Shown: one piece after another, positions 26,569 through 34,758 of the stretch
Layout of the letters: every line of letters begins with the position of its first letter
Numbering within the stretch: the stretch's first letter is position 1
Assembly: GCF_028532725.1 (NCBI RefSeq)
Contig: NZ_JAQKGU010000009.1
Span: 1 to 64,000, forward strand
DNA: 64,000 nt
Reading direction: 5' to 3'
From: Desulfovibrio sp. Fe33
GTDB taxonomy: Bacteria > Desulfobacterota > Desulfovibrionia > Desulfovibrionales > Desulfovibrionaceae
Notes under the pieces: generated by a model
What the model saw: the letters and a program-made list of their open reading frames with translations, nothing else
Databases searched by the model: none
Told to the model about the DNA's origin: nothing
Position numbers and translations under genes: made by a program

Positions 26569-27132
26569 ATGAAGACATATATGAAATGGCTGCCGCTCGC
26601 GGCCCTGGCTCTGGCCCTGCTGACCGGGGGATGTGCCGCTGGCAACGCCATCAAACTGAAATACGCGCTCATCAGCACGGACTCTCCGTGTTCGGGCGAA
26701 GTGACGGTTTTCCGTTTCGAGGACAAGCGGCCTGCAACCGTGCTGGGCAAGACCGCCGACAAGGAGGCCATCACGACCCTGTCCGATGTGGCCGACTGGG
26801 TAGGCTGGGCCCTGTTCGACGAGTTGGAGAACGCCGGGTGCAAGGCCCGGTATCGGGCCACCGCGCTCACTCCAGCCGATGACCTGGTCGTTACCGGCGA
26901 GGTCCTCGACCTGGCCTTGGATCAGACCGGCATGACCACCTACAAGGGCCGCGTGTCGGTCAGAATAGTGGTGTCCCGGAGCGGCAATATCGTCCATTCG
27001 GAGAAGTACACCAGCGAGGTGGAGAACGTGGTCGTGCCCGGATATTCCACCGAGGCCGACATCCTGGCCGAGGCCCTTCGCGGGGTCATGTACGAGGCCA
27101 TTCCGGCCATTGCCGCGGCGGCGAAAAAGTAG
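26569..27132 (+). CDS. Lipoprotein, possibly YajG-like
   Basis: 187 aa with lipobox TGGC near residue 20 and a single mature domain. The pattern of a strand (GEVTVFRFEDKR), a helix with VADWVGWALFDELENAG, and later strands (DDLVVTGEVLDLAL; RVSVRIVVSRSGNIV) resembles the YajG-type envelope lipoprotein fold, but the match is by eye. ACGGAG precedes the ATG. Second gene after the coiled-coil lipoprotein; followed 53 nt later by the ferredoxin-nitroreductase. Confidence 0.7.
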   Translation: MKTYMKWLPLAALALALLTGGCAAGNAIKLKYALISTDSPCSGEVTVFRFEDKRPATVLGKTADKEAITTLSDVADWVGWALFDELENAGCKARYRATALTPADDLVVTGEVLDLALDQTGMTTYKGRVSVRIVVSRSGNIVHSEKYTSEVENVVVPGYSTEADILAEALRGVMYEAIPAIAAAAKK

Positions 27133-27185
27133 CCCGCCTTCCCTTTCCTCCCGGTTCGCCGGGCAAGCCCCTTCGAGGAGCAATC

Positions 27186-27989
27186 ATGTTTGCCGACAAG
27201 GATATCTGCAAGCGCTGCGGCGCGTGTCTGGACGAGTGTCCCTTCGACCTTATCGTCGAGGACCGCGAGGGCTTTCCCAAGCTTCGCCCCGCCGCCAAAA
27301 AAACCTGCATCAACTGCGGCCACTGCGTGGCCGTCTGTCCTGTGGGGGCCGTAACGCTGCCCGAGATGCCCGTGACCGCCGGGCTGTCCCCGGCCCAATG
27401 CGCACCGCTCGACCGTGAGCTCAAGATGACGCCCGAACAGGCGGACCAGTTCCTCAGCGGGCGTCGCTCGGTGCGTACCTATAAGGACAAGGTCGTGCCC
27501 GGGGAGGTCCTCGAGCATCTTTTTTCCGTCTCCGGGTTCGCGCCCAGCGCCAAGAACGGCCAGCCCGCGCGGTGGATCGTCACCCGCACGCCCGAGGCCA
27601 CCCGCCGCCTGGCGGGCATGACCGTGGACTACATGGCCACCAACTCGATTATGCCCGGCGTGGTCAAGAACTGGGCGCGCGGCGTGGACAAGATACTCCA
27701 CGGCGCTCCCCATGTGGCCGTGGCCCATGCGCCCGAAGACGGCTTCAACCCGGCCGAGGACTGCGCCCTGGCCGCCGCCTACCTTGAGCTGGCCGCCCAT
27801 GCCCATGGCCTGGGGGCCTGCTGGGCGGGCTTCCTGATGGAGGTGGCCGAAGGATGTTGCAACATCCGCCGCGAGCTGGGCATTCCCGAAGGGCATGGCG
27901 TATACGCCGCCCTGATGCTCGGCTATCCGAAGTACCGCTACAAACGAATTCCCACCCGCCGTCCCGTGGAGATAGGCTGGCTGGATTGA
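27186..27989 (+). CDS. Ferredoxin-nitroreductase fusion protein
   Basis: 267 aa. Two [4Fe-4S] motifs open the protein: CKRCGACLDECP (residues ~9-20) and CINCGHCVAVCP (~41-52). The rest is a nitroreductase-type FMN domain with GRRSVRTYKDKVV, FAPSAKNGQPARWIV and a C-terminal MLGYPKYRYKRIPTR. Such fusions pass electrons from ferredoxin to an FMN site; the substrate is not known. GAGGAG lies 6 nt before the ATG. Common in anaerobic deltaproteobacteria. Confidence 0.9.
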   Translation: MFADKDICKRCGACLDECPFDLIVEDREGFPKLRPAAKKTCINCGHCVAVCPVGAVTLPEMPVTAGLSPAQCAPLDRELKMTPEQADQFLSGRRSVRTYKDKVVPGEVLEHLFSVSGFAPSAKNGQPARWIVTRTPEATRRLAGMTVDYMATNSIMPGVVKNWARGVDKILHGAPHVAVAHAPEDGFNPAEDCALAAAYLELAAHAHGLGACWAGFLMEVAEGCCNIRRELGIPEGHGVYAALMLGYPKYRYKRIPTRRPVEIGWLD

Positions 27990-28041
27990 TGGGAACGTCC
28001 TCCGAAGCCCGCTTTGGGCTCGGATGACGCGAAATCCCATG

Positions 28042-28080
28042 AGAAAGGCCCCGCTCGAAGCAATCGAGCGGGGCCTTTCT
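28042..28080. terminator. Bidirectional terminator between convergent genes
   Basis: AGAAAGGCCCCGCTCGA pairs perfectly with TCGAGCGGGGCCTTTCT around AGCAA. Confidence 0.9.
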
Positions 28081-28095
28081 CTCGCGTTCCGTCGG

Positions 28096-28590
28096 CTAGA
28101 TGTCGAGGAGCGCGGCCTTGATGTTCTTCCTCCCGAACTCGCGGGCCCGGGATTCGTCCCACATGAAGATGTCGATGCGCTGGTGGTAGCGCTTGTTCAT
28201 GAGGTCGTTGATTTCGAAGATGCCGTAGCCTTCGATGCGGACCTTGCGGCCGAAGACCCATCCCTGATCGAAGAGGTCGCGCGACACCGCGATGGTGCCG
28301 GAGCGGACCTTGCGCATGGACGCCGCGATGAGCGGGTCTTCGTCGCATTGATCGGTGGAGGGGTTGTAGGCGGTCACGGTGACCGTACGCACCGGGGATC
28401 GGTTTTTGGCCTTCTGGAGGAGGCGGGCCTCCTCGACCAGTATCCTGCGCGCCTCGGCGGTCTTCTGGACCAGCTCAAGGCGGTGTGTCAGGTCGTCGAT
28501 TTTCTGTTGTTTCACGACGACGACTACCGCCAGGATCACGAGGGTCGCGCAAAGGACCGGGGTGAAGGTGTAGTTGAAGAGTATTCGCAT
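28096..28590 (-). CDS. Membrane-anchored 3D-domain protein
   Basis: 164 aa with an N-terminal helix (VLCATLVILAVVVVV), a short coiled coil, and a C-terminal double-psi barrel of the 3D type found in MltA-like and stationary-phase proteins. The segment VTVTAYNPSTDQCDEDPLIAAS and the later RIDIFMWDESRAREFGRKNI contain the conserved aspartates of the 3D motif. Likely periplasmic with a cell-wall role (inferred from family). Transcribed from a good sigma-70 promoter about 40 nt upstream. Confidence 0.82.
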   Translation of the reverse strand: MRILFNYTFTPVLCATLVILAVVVVVKQQKIDDLTHRLELVQKTAEARRILVEEARLLQKAKNRSPVRTVTVTAYNPSTDQCDEDPLIAASMRKVRSGTIAVSRDLFDQGWVFGRKVRIEGYGIFEINDLMNKRYHQRIDIFMWDESRAREFGRKNIKAALLDI

Positions 28591-28625
28591 ATAGGGAGTG
28601 CTCCGTTGTCGATTTTGGTTTGTGG

Positions 28626-28654
28626 CATATAATGACCCAAAAAAATCTTGTCAA
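28626..28654 (-). promoter_or_regulatory. Sigma-70-type promoter for the 3D-domain gene
   Basis: On the minus strand TTGACA (28649-28654) and TATATG (28626-28631) are 17 bp apart. The remainder of the AT-rich 28591-28891 gap shows one weak hairpin (GCCCG..CGGGC near 28765) with T-rich sequence, and no gene. Confidence 0.72.
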
Positions 28655-28891
28655 CGTCAAAGCTTTTTCGATGCAAGACGTAGGCCTTTTTGTCGTAACA
28701 AGCTGATATCATAGATGATAAAAAAATAACGTCTCTGTGATTGCCGGATGGCGTCAAGAAAGCGGCCCGTATTTTCGGGCGGTTAGAGCGCCGTTATTTT
28801 TTTGGGTGAAATTATTTCTTGATATAGAATATCGCTTTCAATATAGTGTTGACGAACAGAAGGCGTGGTCAGAATTTTATCAAGGATAATA

Positions 28892-30154
28892 ATGGATTTG
28901 ACGATATTCAGAATGCTCCCCGCATCCAGCGGGGATGCTTGCCTGCTGACCACCCGTCGGGGAACGTATCTTTTCGACGGCGGGACTCTGCGAGGCGATC
29001 TGTCCGGAATGTTGCGCGAGAGGCGAGTGGGCAAATTGCGTGTCGCGGTGTGCACATCCGCGTCGCCGGAGAGGCTTGGCGGCATTCTCGAACTCATGGA
29101 GAGCGGTTATCCGGTGGGTGAGTACTGGCTGCCTGACAGCCTGCGCGCCCTGGCGGAAGCGGCCCGCGGTTTCGACGGCGGGTTCCCGGACTGGTTCGTC
29201 CGGTGCGGCTGGTCCGTGCCGGTGGAGGCGTCCTTTCCCATGCCTAACACCATGTCACCGGTTCAAGGGGGACATCCGTTGAGCGCGTGCGCTGAGCTGG
29301 CGCTGCTCGGAGCGGCCGCCTGCACGGGCCGTCTGCCTGCCGAGCCGCGACCGCTCTCTCCGGCGGAGACGTTTCCGGCCGTGTCGAGAATGCTTTTGTC
29401 TTCCCGGGAAGCGGCCGGGAACGACGGCCTGGTGCGAATGTGCCTGGATGCTCTGGACCGCAAGGGGGGGCAGGACCTGTCGGCGTGCGCCGTGCTTTGC
29501 GGCAGGCTGCTGGCCGATCGCGCCGAGGGGCTGGCTCCGTCGACGCGCCGGGTGGCCAGACAGGCTGGAATGACGCTCGCTCTGGCCGTTATGGCCGAGG
29601 GGCTGCTGGCGCGCGGCGACATCCGGGTACGCTGGTTCAGGCAGACCGGGCGGTTGGAGGAACATCTGGTAGCGCGGCATCCCGTCATGTGCCTGAATGG
29701 CGTGGAAGCTCGGGAGATAAGGACGGAGCCGTTGCGGGTCTCGGCTTCGGCCATGCTTCAGGCGGCCCGGCGCATTTCCATATCCGGGAACGGGCTGGTC
29801 TTTCGATACGGAGACGCGGATTGCGGCGTCCTGGTGTGCGGCAGCTCAAGATTATCCTTTTTGGGACGGCGCGGGTTCCTCTCGCTTGCCCGGCCCACGG
29901 TCATAGCGGCTCCGCAGCAGGGAGACTCCGGGGGCGAAGGCGCTTACGGCCGGATTCGGTCCGCCGATCCGGGGGCCGACGTTTGGGTGCGAGCGAATGG
30001 CTTCCGGTCCCGGCGGGTGGCCGAGGGCTTTTTGAGGCAGCCGATCCGTTATTGTCTGCGCAACTGCCGGAATCGGACGATGCAGGAAATACTGCTCGTC
30101 TTCGATCGGGGCCGGTGGCGTCATCTGGCCGGAGGCCCTTGCACCTGCCCCTAG
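28892..30154 (+). CDS. Degenerate metallo-beta-lactamase-fold protein
   Basis: 420 aa, no signal or membrane segment. The N-terminus (LTIFRMLPASSGDACLLTT, then GTYLFDGG) follows the pattern of the ComEC/Rec2-type metallo-beta-lactamase domain. Where active members have THxDxDHxGG, this protein has CTSASPERLGG, so the histidine and aspartate metal ligands are gone. A later NGLVFRYGDADCGVLVCGSS may be a second strand pair of the fold. The C-terminus is cysteine-rich (YCLRNCRNRT; GGPCTCP). Start at 28892 follows AAGGA by 5 nt. Function unknown; a non-enzymatic scaffold or sensor is possible. Upstream sequence is unusually AT-rich. Confidence 0.6.
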   Translation: MDLTIFRMLPASSGDACLLTTRRGTYLFDGGTLRGDLSGMLRERRVGKLRVAVCTSASPERLGGILELMESGYPVGEYWLPDSLRALAEAARGFDGGFPDWFVRCGWSVPVEASFPMPNTMSPVQGGHPLSACAELALLGAAACTGRLPAEPRPLSPAETFPAVSRMLLSSREAAGNDGLVRMCLDALDRKGGQDLSACAVLCGRLLADRAEGLAPSTRRVARQAGMTLALAVMAEGLLARGDIRVRWFRQTGRLEEHLVARHPVMCLNGVEAREIRTEPLRVSASAMLQAARRISISGNGLVFRYGDADCGVLVCGSSRLSFLGRRGFLSLARPTVIAAPQQGDSGGEGAYGRIRSADPGADVWVRANGFRSRRVAEGFLRQPIRYCLRNCRNRTMQEILLVFDRGRWRHLAGGPCTCP

Positions 30155-30245
30155 CCGCGTCGGGGCGTTCTTCGTTCTGCCGTTGTGGGCCCCTCTTCCC
30201 AATTTGTATGCGGAATGGTATTAAAAGTGGCCATATAAAACGAGA

Positions 30246-30254
30246 GGGGGGGGG
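30246..30254 (+). repeat. Nine-G tract at the hpt ribosome-binding site
   Basis: Nine consecutive G residues lie 3 nt before the hpt ATG and include its Shine-Dalgarno sequence. Slippage would alter the spacing. A TATAAA at 30235-30240 lies just upstream. Confidence 0.85.
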
Positions 30255-30257
30255 ACA

Positions 30258-30602
30258 ATGAAGGATTTGTTCGATGTGGATCATTTCCTGGACAGCGTTG
30301 TCCAAGACAGGGGACTGGCCGTCGTCCTTGTCGAAGCCTTCATCGAGGATTGCCCGAAACGTGTGGCCGAGTTGACCAGGGCTCTGGCCGAGGATGACAC
30401 GGACAAGGCGGGCAAACTGGCTCATTCATTGAAAGGGATGTGCGGAGTGGTCCGCGCCGGTGCGTTAAGCAGGCTGGCCCTGGCGATGGAGTTCGCAGCG
30501 CAGGACGGCGATCTGGACAGTGTGCGGAAAAGGCTCGGGATGTTTATCGAGGAACTGGATCAGGCCATGGCGCTCATGGAGGATTTCACAAGCCGCTGTT
30601 GA
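30258..30602 (+). CDS. Histidine-containing phosphotransfer (Hpt) protein
   Basis: 114 aa, a stand-alone four-helix Hpt domain. The phospho-acceptor is in LAHSLKGMCGVV (His near residue 56), and FIEDCPKRVAELTRAL forms the preceding helix. It should relay phosphate between a hybrid kinase and a response regulator elsewhere. The start codon follows a nine-G tract. It lies 103 nt after the degenerate metallo-beta-lactamase-fold gene, which may or may not share its transcript. Confidence 0.88.
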   Translation: MKDLFDVDHFLDSVVQDRGLAVVLVEAFIEDCPKRVAELTRALAEDDTDKAGKLAHSLKGMCGVVRAGALSRLALAMEFAAQDGDLDSVRKRLGMFIEELDQAMALMEDFTSRC

Positions 30603-30613
30603 GACCTGTAAGC

Positions 30614-30715
30614 CCGCGCCGAAGGCGCATACATGGGATGCAAGGGTGCGAGCCCTTGCCCGCCGGAGGCGGAATCACCCGACAATTGCCGCGAAGCGGC
30701 TTTCACCCCTGATTT
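30614..30715 (+). repeat. Four-hairpin dispersed repeat, copy 4
   Basis: All four hairpins present (GCGCCGAAGGCGC, GCAAGGG...CCCTTGC, CGCCGGAGGCG, GCCGCGAAGCGGC). Lies 12 bp after the hpt stop and 28 bp before a bidirectional terminator. Confidence 0.9.
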
Positions 30716-30742
30716 TTTTGCAGGGAGCGAACGGAATAGTTC

Positions 30743-30781
30743 AAAAAAAAAGGCCTGTCCGCATTGGACAGGCCTTTTTTT
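30743..30781. terminator. Bidirectional intrinsic terminator
   Basis: AAGGCCTGTCC pairs perfectly with GGACAGGCCTT around GCATT, with A and T runs on either side; it serves hpt (+) and the OmpH-like gene (-). Confidence 0.92.
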
Positions 30782-30797
30782 GTCAACGGGTGGCCGG

Positions 30798-31361
30798 CTA
30801 TTTCGTGGCCTCGCCGCCCTCGGGAGCGGTCTTGGCGGGTTCCTCGGCCGGAGCCGTTGCGGCTTCCGGGGCCGGGGTTTCGGCCTGGGGCGCTTCGGGA
30901 CGGGTGAAGTCAACCTGCACCTTGTCCATGGCAGCCACGATATCCTTGGTGATGTCCACGCTTTCGCTGGACGAGATTATGGCCTGCCTGCTCAGGATCA
31001 GGGTCAGTCCCTTTTCTTTGCGGTAGTTGTCCAGGACTTCGTTGAACTTGGCGTCGACCAGGCCCACGACGCGCTGCTGTTCGGCGGTCATGGTGTTTTG
31101 CAGTTCGCCCATGGCCAACTTGTAGGCGGCCACGTTCTCTTCGGTCTGTTCGGCCTGCATGGCTTTGTAGGCGGCCTCAGCCTTTGCCTGGAGAGGCTTG
31201 CCCATTTCCTGGAGGTGGGCCATGGCCTCGGTGGCCAGCTTGTTGTCCTTGAAGGCGGCAGCCTCGTCCACGACGCCTATCTTGACCGACGGTTCCTGGT
31301 TGCAGGCGCTCAGGCCGAGTACCAGGGCCGCGACGAGGAACAGGGGAAGAATCCGTTTCAT
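30798..31361 (-). CDS. Skp/OmpH-like lipoprotein
   Basis: 187 aa. Lipobox LSAC near residue 20, then KIGVVDEAAAFKDNK, a long charged helical region (~45-115) and a C-terminal strand region VGLVDAKFNEVLDNYRKEKGLTLILSRQAI, which matches the plan of Skp/OmpH periplasmic chaperones. The tail is a low-complexity Pro/Ala/Glu stretch. Unlike E. coli Skp it appears lipid-anchored. Start at 31361 gives GGAG an 8-nt spacing. Divergent from flgE. Confidence 0.75.
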   Translation of the reverse strand: MKRILPLFLVAALVLGLSACNQEPSVKIGVVDEAAAFKDNKLATEAMAHLQEMGKPLQAKAEAAYKAMQAEQTEENVAAYKLAMGELQNTMTAEQQRVVGLVDAKFNEVLDNYRKEKGLTLILSRQAIISSSESVDITKDIVAAMDKVQVDFTRPEAPQAETPAPEAATAPAEEPAKTAPEGGEATK

Positions 31362-31553
31362 TGCCATATCTCCATTGTTTCGTTTGAAGTCGGTTGGATC
31401 TTAAAGTCGCGCAAGACTACTCGCGCCGGGGATATCTGGCAAGGGAAACATCGAATAGCCGGTTGCGGCGGCAAGGTTCGGACGAAGCTGGCGCGGCAGG
31501 AAGTTCCGCCGTTCCATTCCTCTTTTCCTCTTGAAAACATGGCGGATTCCTGC

Positions 31554-31570
31554 TGGCACACCCCTTGCTG
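31554..31570 (+). promoter_or_regulatory. Sigma-54 promoter for flgE
   Basis: TGGCAC at 31554-31559, five bases, then TTGCTG at 31565-31570: the consensus -24/-12 arrangement with the invariant GG and GC in correct register. It lies about 95 bp before the flgE ATG in a 303-bp divergent gap that otherwise shows no gene. Confidence 0.85.
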
Positions 31571-31664
31571 TATATCCCATCGAGAAGGCATCGGGAACTT
31601 CTTGCCGGGAAATGGGTATTCCGGCGGTTCCCGCGAGTTCGGCCTGCGCCGAATCGGAGGAAGT

Positions 31665-33278
31665 ATGGGTTTCAGCAGCATGTACGTGGGAGCCACCGGC
31701 GTGGTGGCCCACAGCCAGGGAATGCAGGTCCTGGCCAACAACCTGGCCAACGTCGGCACCATCGGCTACAAGCGCTCGGACATCTTGTTCGGCGATCTCA
31801 TCAGCCAGCAGGTGGCTTCGGGCGGCGCTCTGTATGAATCCGGCTCGGTCCGAACCAGCCAGTTGGGCAAGGGCGTGGGCGTGTCGTCCATCCGGGGCGA
31901 TTTTACCGAGGGCGCTTTGTCCGGGACCACCACGGCCACGGACCTGGCCATTTCTGGCGAGGGCTTCTTCGGCGTCAACGATCCTTCCGGGACCATCCGC
32001 GGGGCGTCCCATTATACGCGCGCCGGAGATTTCCGTTTCGACAACGAGGCCTATCTGGTCAATGCCCAGGGATACCGTTTGCAAGGGTTCGCCTATGACC
32101 GGGAGACCGGGCAGTTGGCGGGCGGCGTGTCCGACGTGCAACTGCCTTTCGAAGACGTGACCGTGGACGGCCAGACCGCCCGCGTGGTCAGGTCCTCGCC
32201 TTTGGCCACCTCTTCGGTTGAGGTCGTCACGCGGCTGGATCATTCGGCTTTGAGCCAGATATCCGACGAGGAAAATCCCTTTTTCGCCATGCTCGGGGCG
32301 TATTCCGCCAACAGGACCGGTTCGGACTCCCCCTTCGGCGATGCGCAGGCGCAGTATTCCACGGCCGTGAACGTGTTCGACGAGAACGGCAACAGCCACG
32401 AGATGACCGTCTATTTCGATCCGGTGCCCACGGCGGGTCTTTCCAACGCCGTGCCCGGCTACACCTATTGGGAATACCTCATCGCCATGCCGGGCGATTC
32501 GGACGGGTCGGCCGCTCAGGGCACTTCCGCGGCCGGACTGGCCGGGATGGGGGTTTTGACCTTCAACGACAGGGGCGCGCTGATCAACCAGTCGGCCTTC
32601 ACTCTGGACCGCGCGAGCGCATCGGGAGAAGGCGGCACGGACCCGGCGGCCTGGGTCCCGGCCGAATTCAGCGAGGAGGGCCTGGCGCAGTTCAACTACA
32701 CGTTCGCCAGCAACGGCGGAACCGGAAATATTTCCTACGATTTCGGGATCAACTCCGACACGGCCTCCTGGTCGGGCGGGGCCGTGACATCGGCCGCCGA
32801 CATCGGGACCAACGCGGACCTGCTTCCGGAGATGGACTCCATGAACCGCGACGCCCGCGTGACCACCAGCTACGATCTGCCGTCCTCCACCCTGTTCAGT
32901 CTCCAGAACGGCTACTCCTGGGGGTATCTCAACTACGTCAGCGTGGACGAGGAGGGTGTGCTCAGCGGCCACTTCTCCAACGGGCAGAGCGAGGAATTGT
33001 ATCAGGTGGCCGTATACAAGTTCAACAGCCCGTGGGGGCTCCAGCGGGACGGCGGCACCAATTTCGTTGCCACCGAGGCCTCGGGCGAAGCCATTCTCGG
33101 CACGGCCGGGGACCGTGGGCGGGGGCTCATTAATCAGAATACCCTGGAAGAGAGCAACGTGGACATGGCCAGGGAGTTCTCCAATATGATCGTGACCCAG
33201 CGCGGATACCAGGCCAATACCAAGGTCATCACCACTTCGGATTCGATTTTGAACACCCTCATTTCGATCAAGCGCTAG
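31665..33278 (+). CDS. flgE: Flagellar hook protein FlgE
   Basis: 537 aa structural subunit of the flagellar hook, exported by the flagellar type III system. The N-terminal rod-type motif ANNLANVGTIGYK (residues ~24-36) and the C-terminal helix ending VTQRGYQANTKVITTSDSILNTLISIKR are characteristic. The central region is the variable surface-exposed domain. Start at ATG 31665 follows GGAGGAAGT; upstream open frame is unrelated. Preceded by a consensus sigma-54 promoter and followed by its own terminator, so likely expressed alone. Longer than the 402-aa Salmonella FlgE, as is common. Confidence 0.94.
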   Translation: MGFSSMYVGATGVVAHSQGMQVLANNLANVGTIGYKRSDILFGDLISQQVASGGALYESGSVRTSQLGKGVGVSSIRGDFTEGALSGTTTATDLAISGEGFFGVNDPSGTIRGASHYTRAGDFRFDNEAYLVNAQGYRLQGFAYDRETGQLAGGVSDVQLPFEDVTVDGQTARVVRSSPLATSSVEVVTRLDHSALSQISDEENPFFAMLGAYSANRTGSDSPFGDAQAQYSTAVNVFDENGNSHEMTVYFDPVPTAGLSNAVPGYTYWEYLIAMPGDSDGSAAQGTSAAGLAGMGVLTFNDRGALINQSAFTLDRASASGEGGTDPAAWVPAEFSEEGLAQFNYTFASNGGTGNISYDFGINSDTASWSGGAVTSAADIGTNADLLPEMDSMNRDARVTTSYDLPSSTLFSLQNGYSWGYLNYVSVDEEGVLSGHFSNGQSEELYQVAVYKFNSPWGLQRDGGTNFVATEASGEAILGTAGDRGRGLINQNTLEESNVDMAREFSNMIVTQRGYQANTKVITTSDSILNTLISIKR

Positions 33279-33300
33279 TCCTTTTTTTCATCGCAACGCG

Positions 33301-33335
33301 GGGCGTCGTCCGGTCGGTCCGGGCGACGCCCTTTT
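33301..33335 (+). terminator. Intrinsic terminator after flgE
   Basis: GGGCGTCG pairs with CGACGCCC across a GC-rich loop, followed by TTTTT. Confidence 0.85.
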
Positions 33336-33405
33336 TCGCGCCCCGCCTTGAATTTCCCGGATAAAGCGGATAGTCAGAACGTGATCCGCCAACAAGGAGT
33401 TTCAC

Positions 33406-34758
33406 GTGACGGAGACAAGCGACGCCCGCAGCCGGGAGGCCGTCATGGCCCTGGTCCGGGAGGTGGAACGGGAGGCCCCGGGCGGGGCGGAATCCCTGTA
33501 CATGGCCGCCATGCTGGCCGATGCGCCCCTGCCCTACGATTTCGCCCTGTCCGTGGAGGGGACCATGCACAACCCGGCGCTGGTCAACCCCGCCGCGGCT
33601 TTTTTTGCGGCCACGGCCATGATGACCCCGCTCATCGAGCGCGGGCTGGTCGTCGCCGACCCGGACGCCCAGGTCTTCACCCTGCCGAGGGATGTGCGCG
33701 AAACCCTGCGCGAGGCCATGGACCGGGATCAGGCGGCCGAATGGGCCGGGCGGGCCATCTACGCCCTGAACTTGTCCCTGCCCGACGCCGATCCGCAGAA
33801 CCTGCCCCTTGTGGAATGGCTTCTTCCCCACGTCCTGGCCTGCCGCGACGCGGCCGCCGACCTCGGCGTGAATACCGCCGCCGCCAACCGGGTCATGCAT
33901 CAGGCCGGTTTCACACTTTATTACGGACAGCGCCATCAGGAAGCCGCCGGACTGCTGGAAGCGGCCATGACCGTGGATGTTGCCCTCAAGGGCGATCGTC
34001 ATCCGGACATCACCGCCGATCTGGAAGGGCTGGCCACGGTCTATCAGGCGGGGGGAGATTTGGCCCGCGCCGAAGCGGCCTTTTCCGCCTGTCTGGACCT
34101 GCAACGCGAAATCCTCACCGAAAACAATCCGGCCATGATCCCGGTGCTGAACGGTTTGGCCATGGTCCGGCAGGCGCGCGGCGATCTGTCCGGGGCCGAG
34201 GCCGCGCTCAACGATTGCCTGGCCGTCCTGCGGGCCTCGGGGGGAGAGCGTCATCCGGCCGCAGCCTCCTGCCTGCACAACCTGGCTCTGCTCATGGATG
34301 CGCTCGACCGTCCGCAGGACGGGCTGCGCCTCGCCCTGGAAAGCCTGGACATGACCGCCGCCCTGTACGGTGAGCATCACCCCGAGACCGCCGCGAGCCA
34401 CAATCTGGCCGGGCTGCTTTTCGAGCGTCTGGGCAAGGCTCCGGAGGCCGAGGCGCATTTCCGCAAAAGCCTGTCCATTCGCAGCCGGACTTTTGGCGAG
34501 GATCACCCCGAGACCGCCCAGGCCTTGTGCAATCTGGCCCTGTTCCTGGACGGGCAGGGAGCGGCCGAAGAGGCCTTCGACTGTTTCGAGCGCGGTTTCG
34601 CGGCCTATGAGGCGGCTCTGGGACCGGATCACCCCTACATGGAGTCCGCGCTGGACAATCTCGTCGCCTTTCTGGAGCGGACCGCGGCTTCGGATTCGCC
34701 TCTGCGGGAACGTGCCGAGGCGCGGCTCAGGCTCATCGTGGAAAAGGCCGGGCGTTGA
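33406..34758 (+). CDS. Kinesin-light-chain-type TPR protein
   Basis: 450 aa cytoplasmic protein. Residues ~1-110 resemble a winged-helix module (LPYDFALSV; MTPLIERGLVVADPDAQVFTLP; VRETLREAM) of the kind that follows NB-ARC ATPases, but no P-loop is present. From ~150 come six or so 42-residue TPRs with repeated HPxTA-like turns (GDRHPDITADL, GERHPAAAS, GEHHPETAAS, GEDHPETAQAL, GPDHPYMESAL). A protein-binding scaffold is likely. Stop overlaps the PfkB start (TGATG), so the two genes are coupled. Confidence 0.8.
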   Translation: MTETSDARSREAVMALVREVEREAPGGAESLYMAAMLADAPLPYDFALSVEGTMHNPALVNPAAAFFAATAMMTPLIERGLVVADPDAQVFTLPRDVRETLREAMDRDQAAEWAGRAIYALNLSLPDADPQNLPLVEWLLPHVLACRDAAADLGVNTAAANRVMHQAGFTLYYGQRHQEAAGLLEAAMTVDVALKGDRHPDITADLEGLATVYQAGGDLARAEAAFSACLDLQREILTENNPAMIPVLNGLAMVRQARGDLSGAEAALNDCLAVLRASGGERHPAAASCLHNLALLMDALDRPQDGLRLALESLDMTAALYGEHHPETAASHNLAGLLFERLGKAPEAEAHFRKSLSIRSRTFGEDHPETAQALCNLALFLDGQGAAEEAFDCFERGFAAYEAALGPDHPYMESALDNLVAFLERTAASDSPLRERAEARLRLIVEKAGR

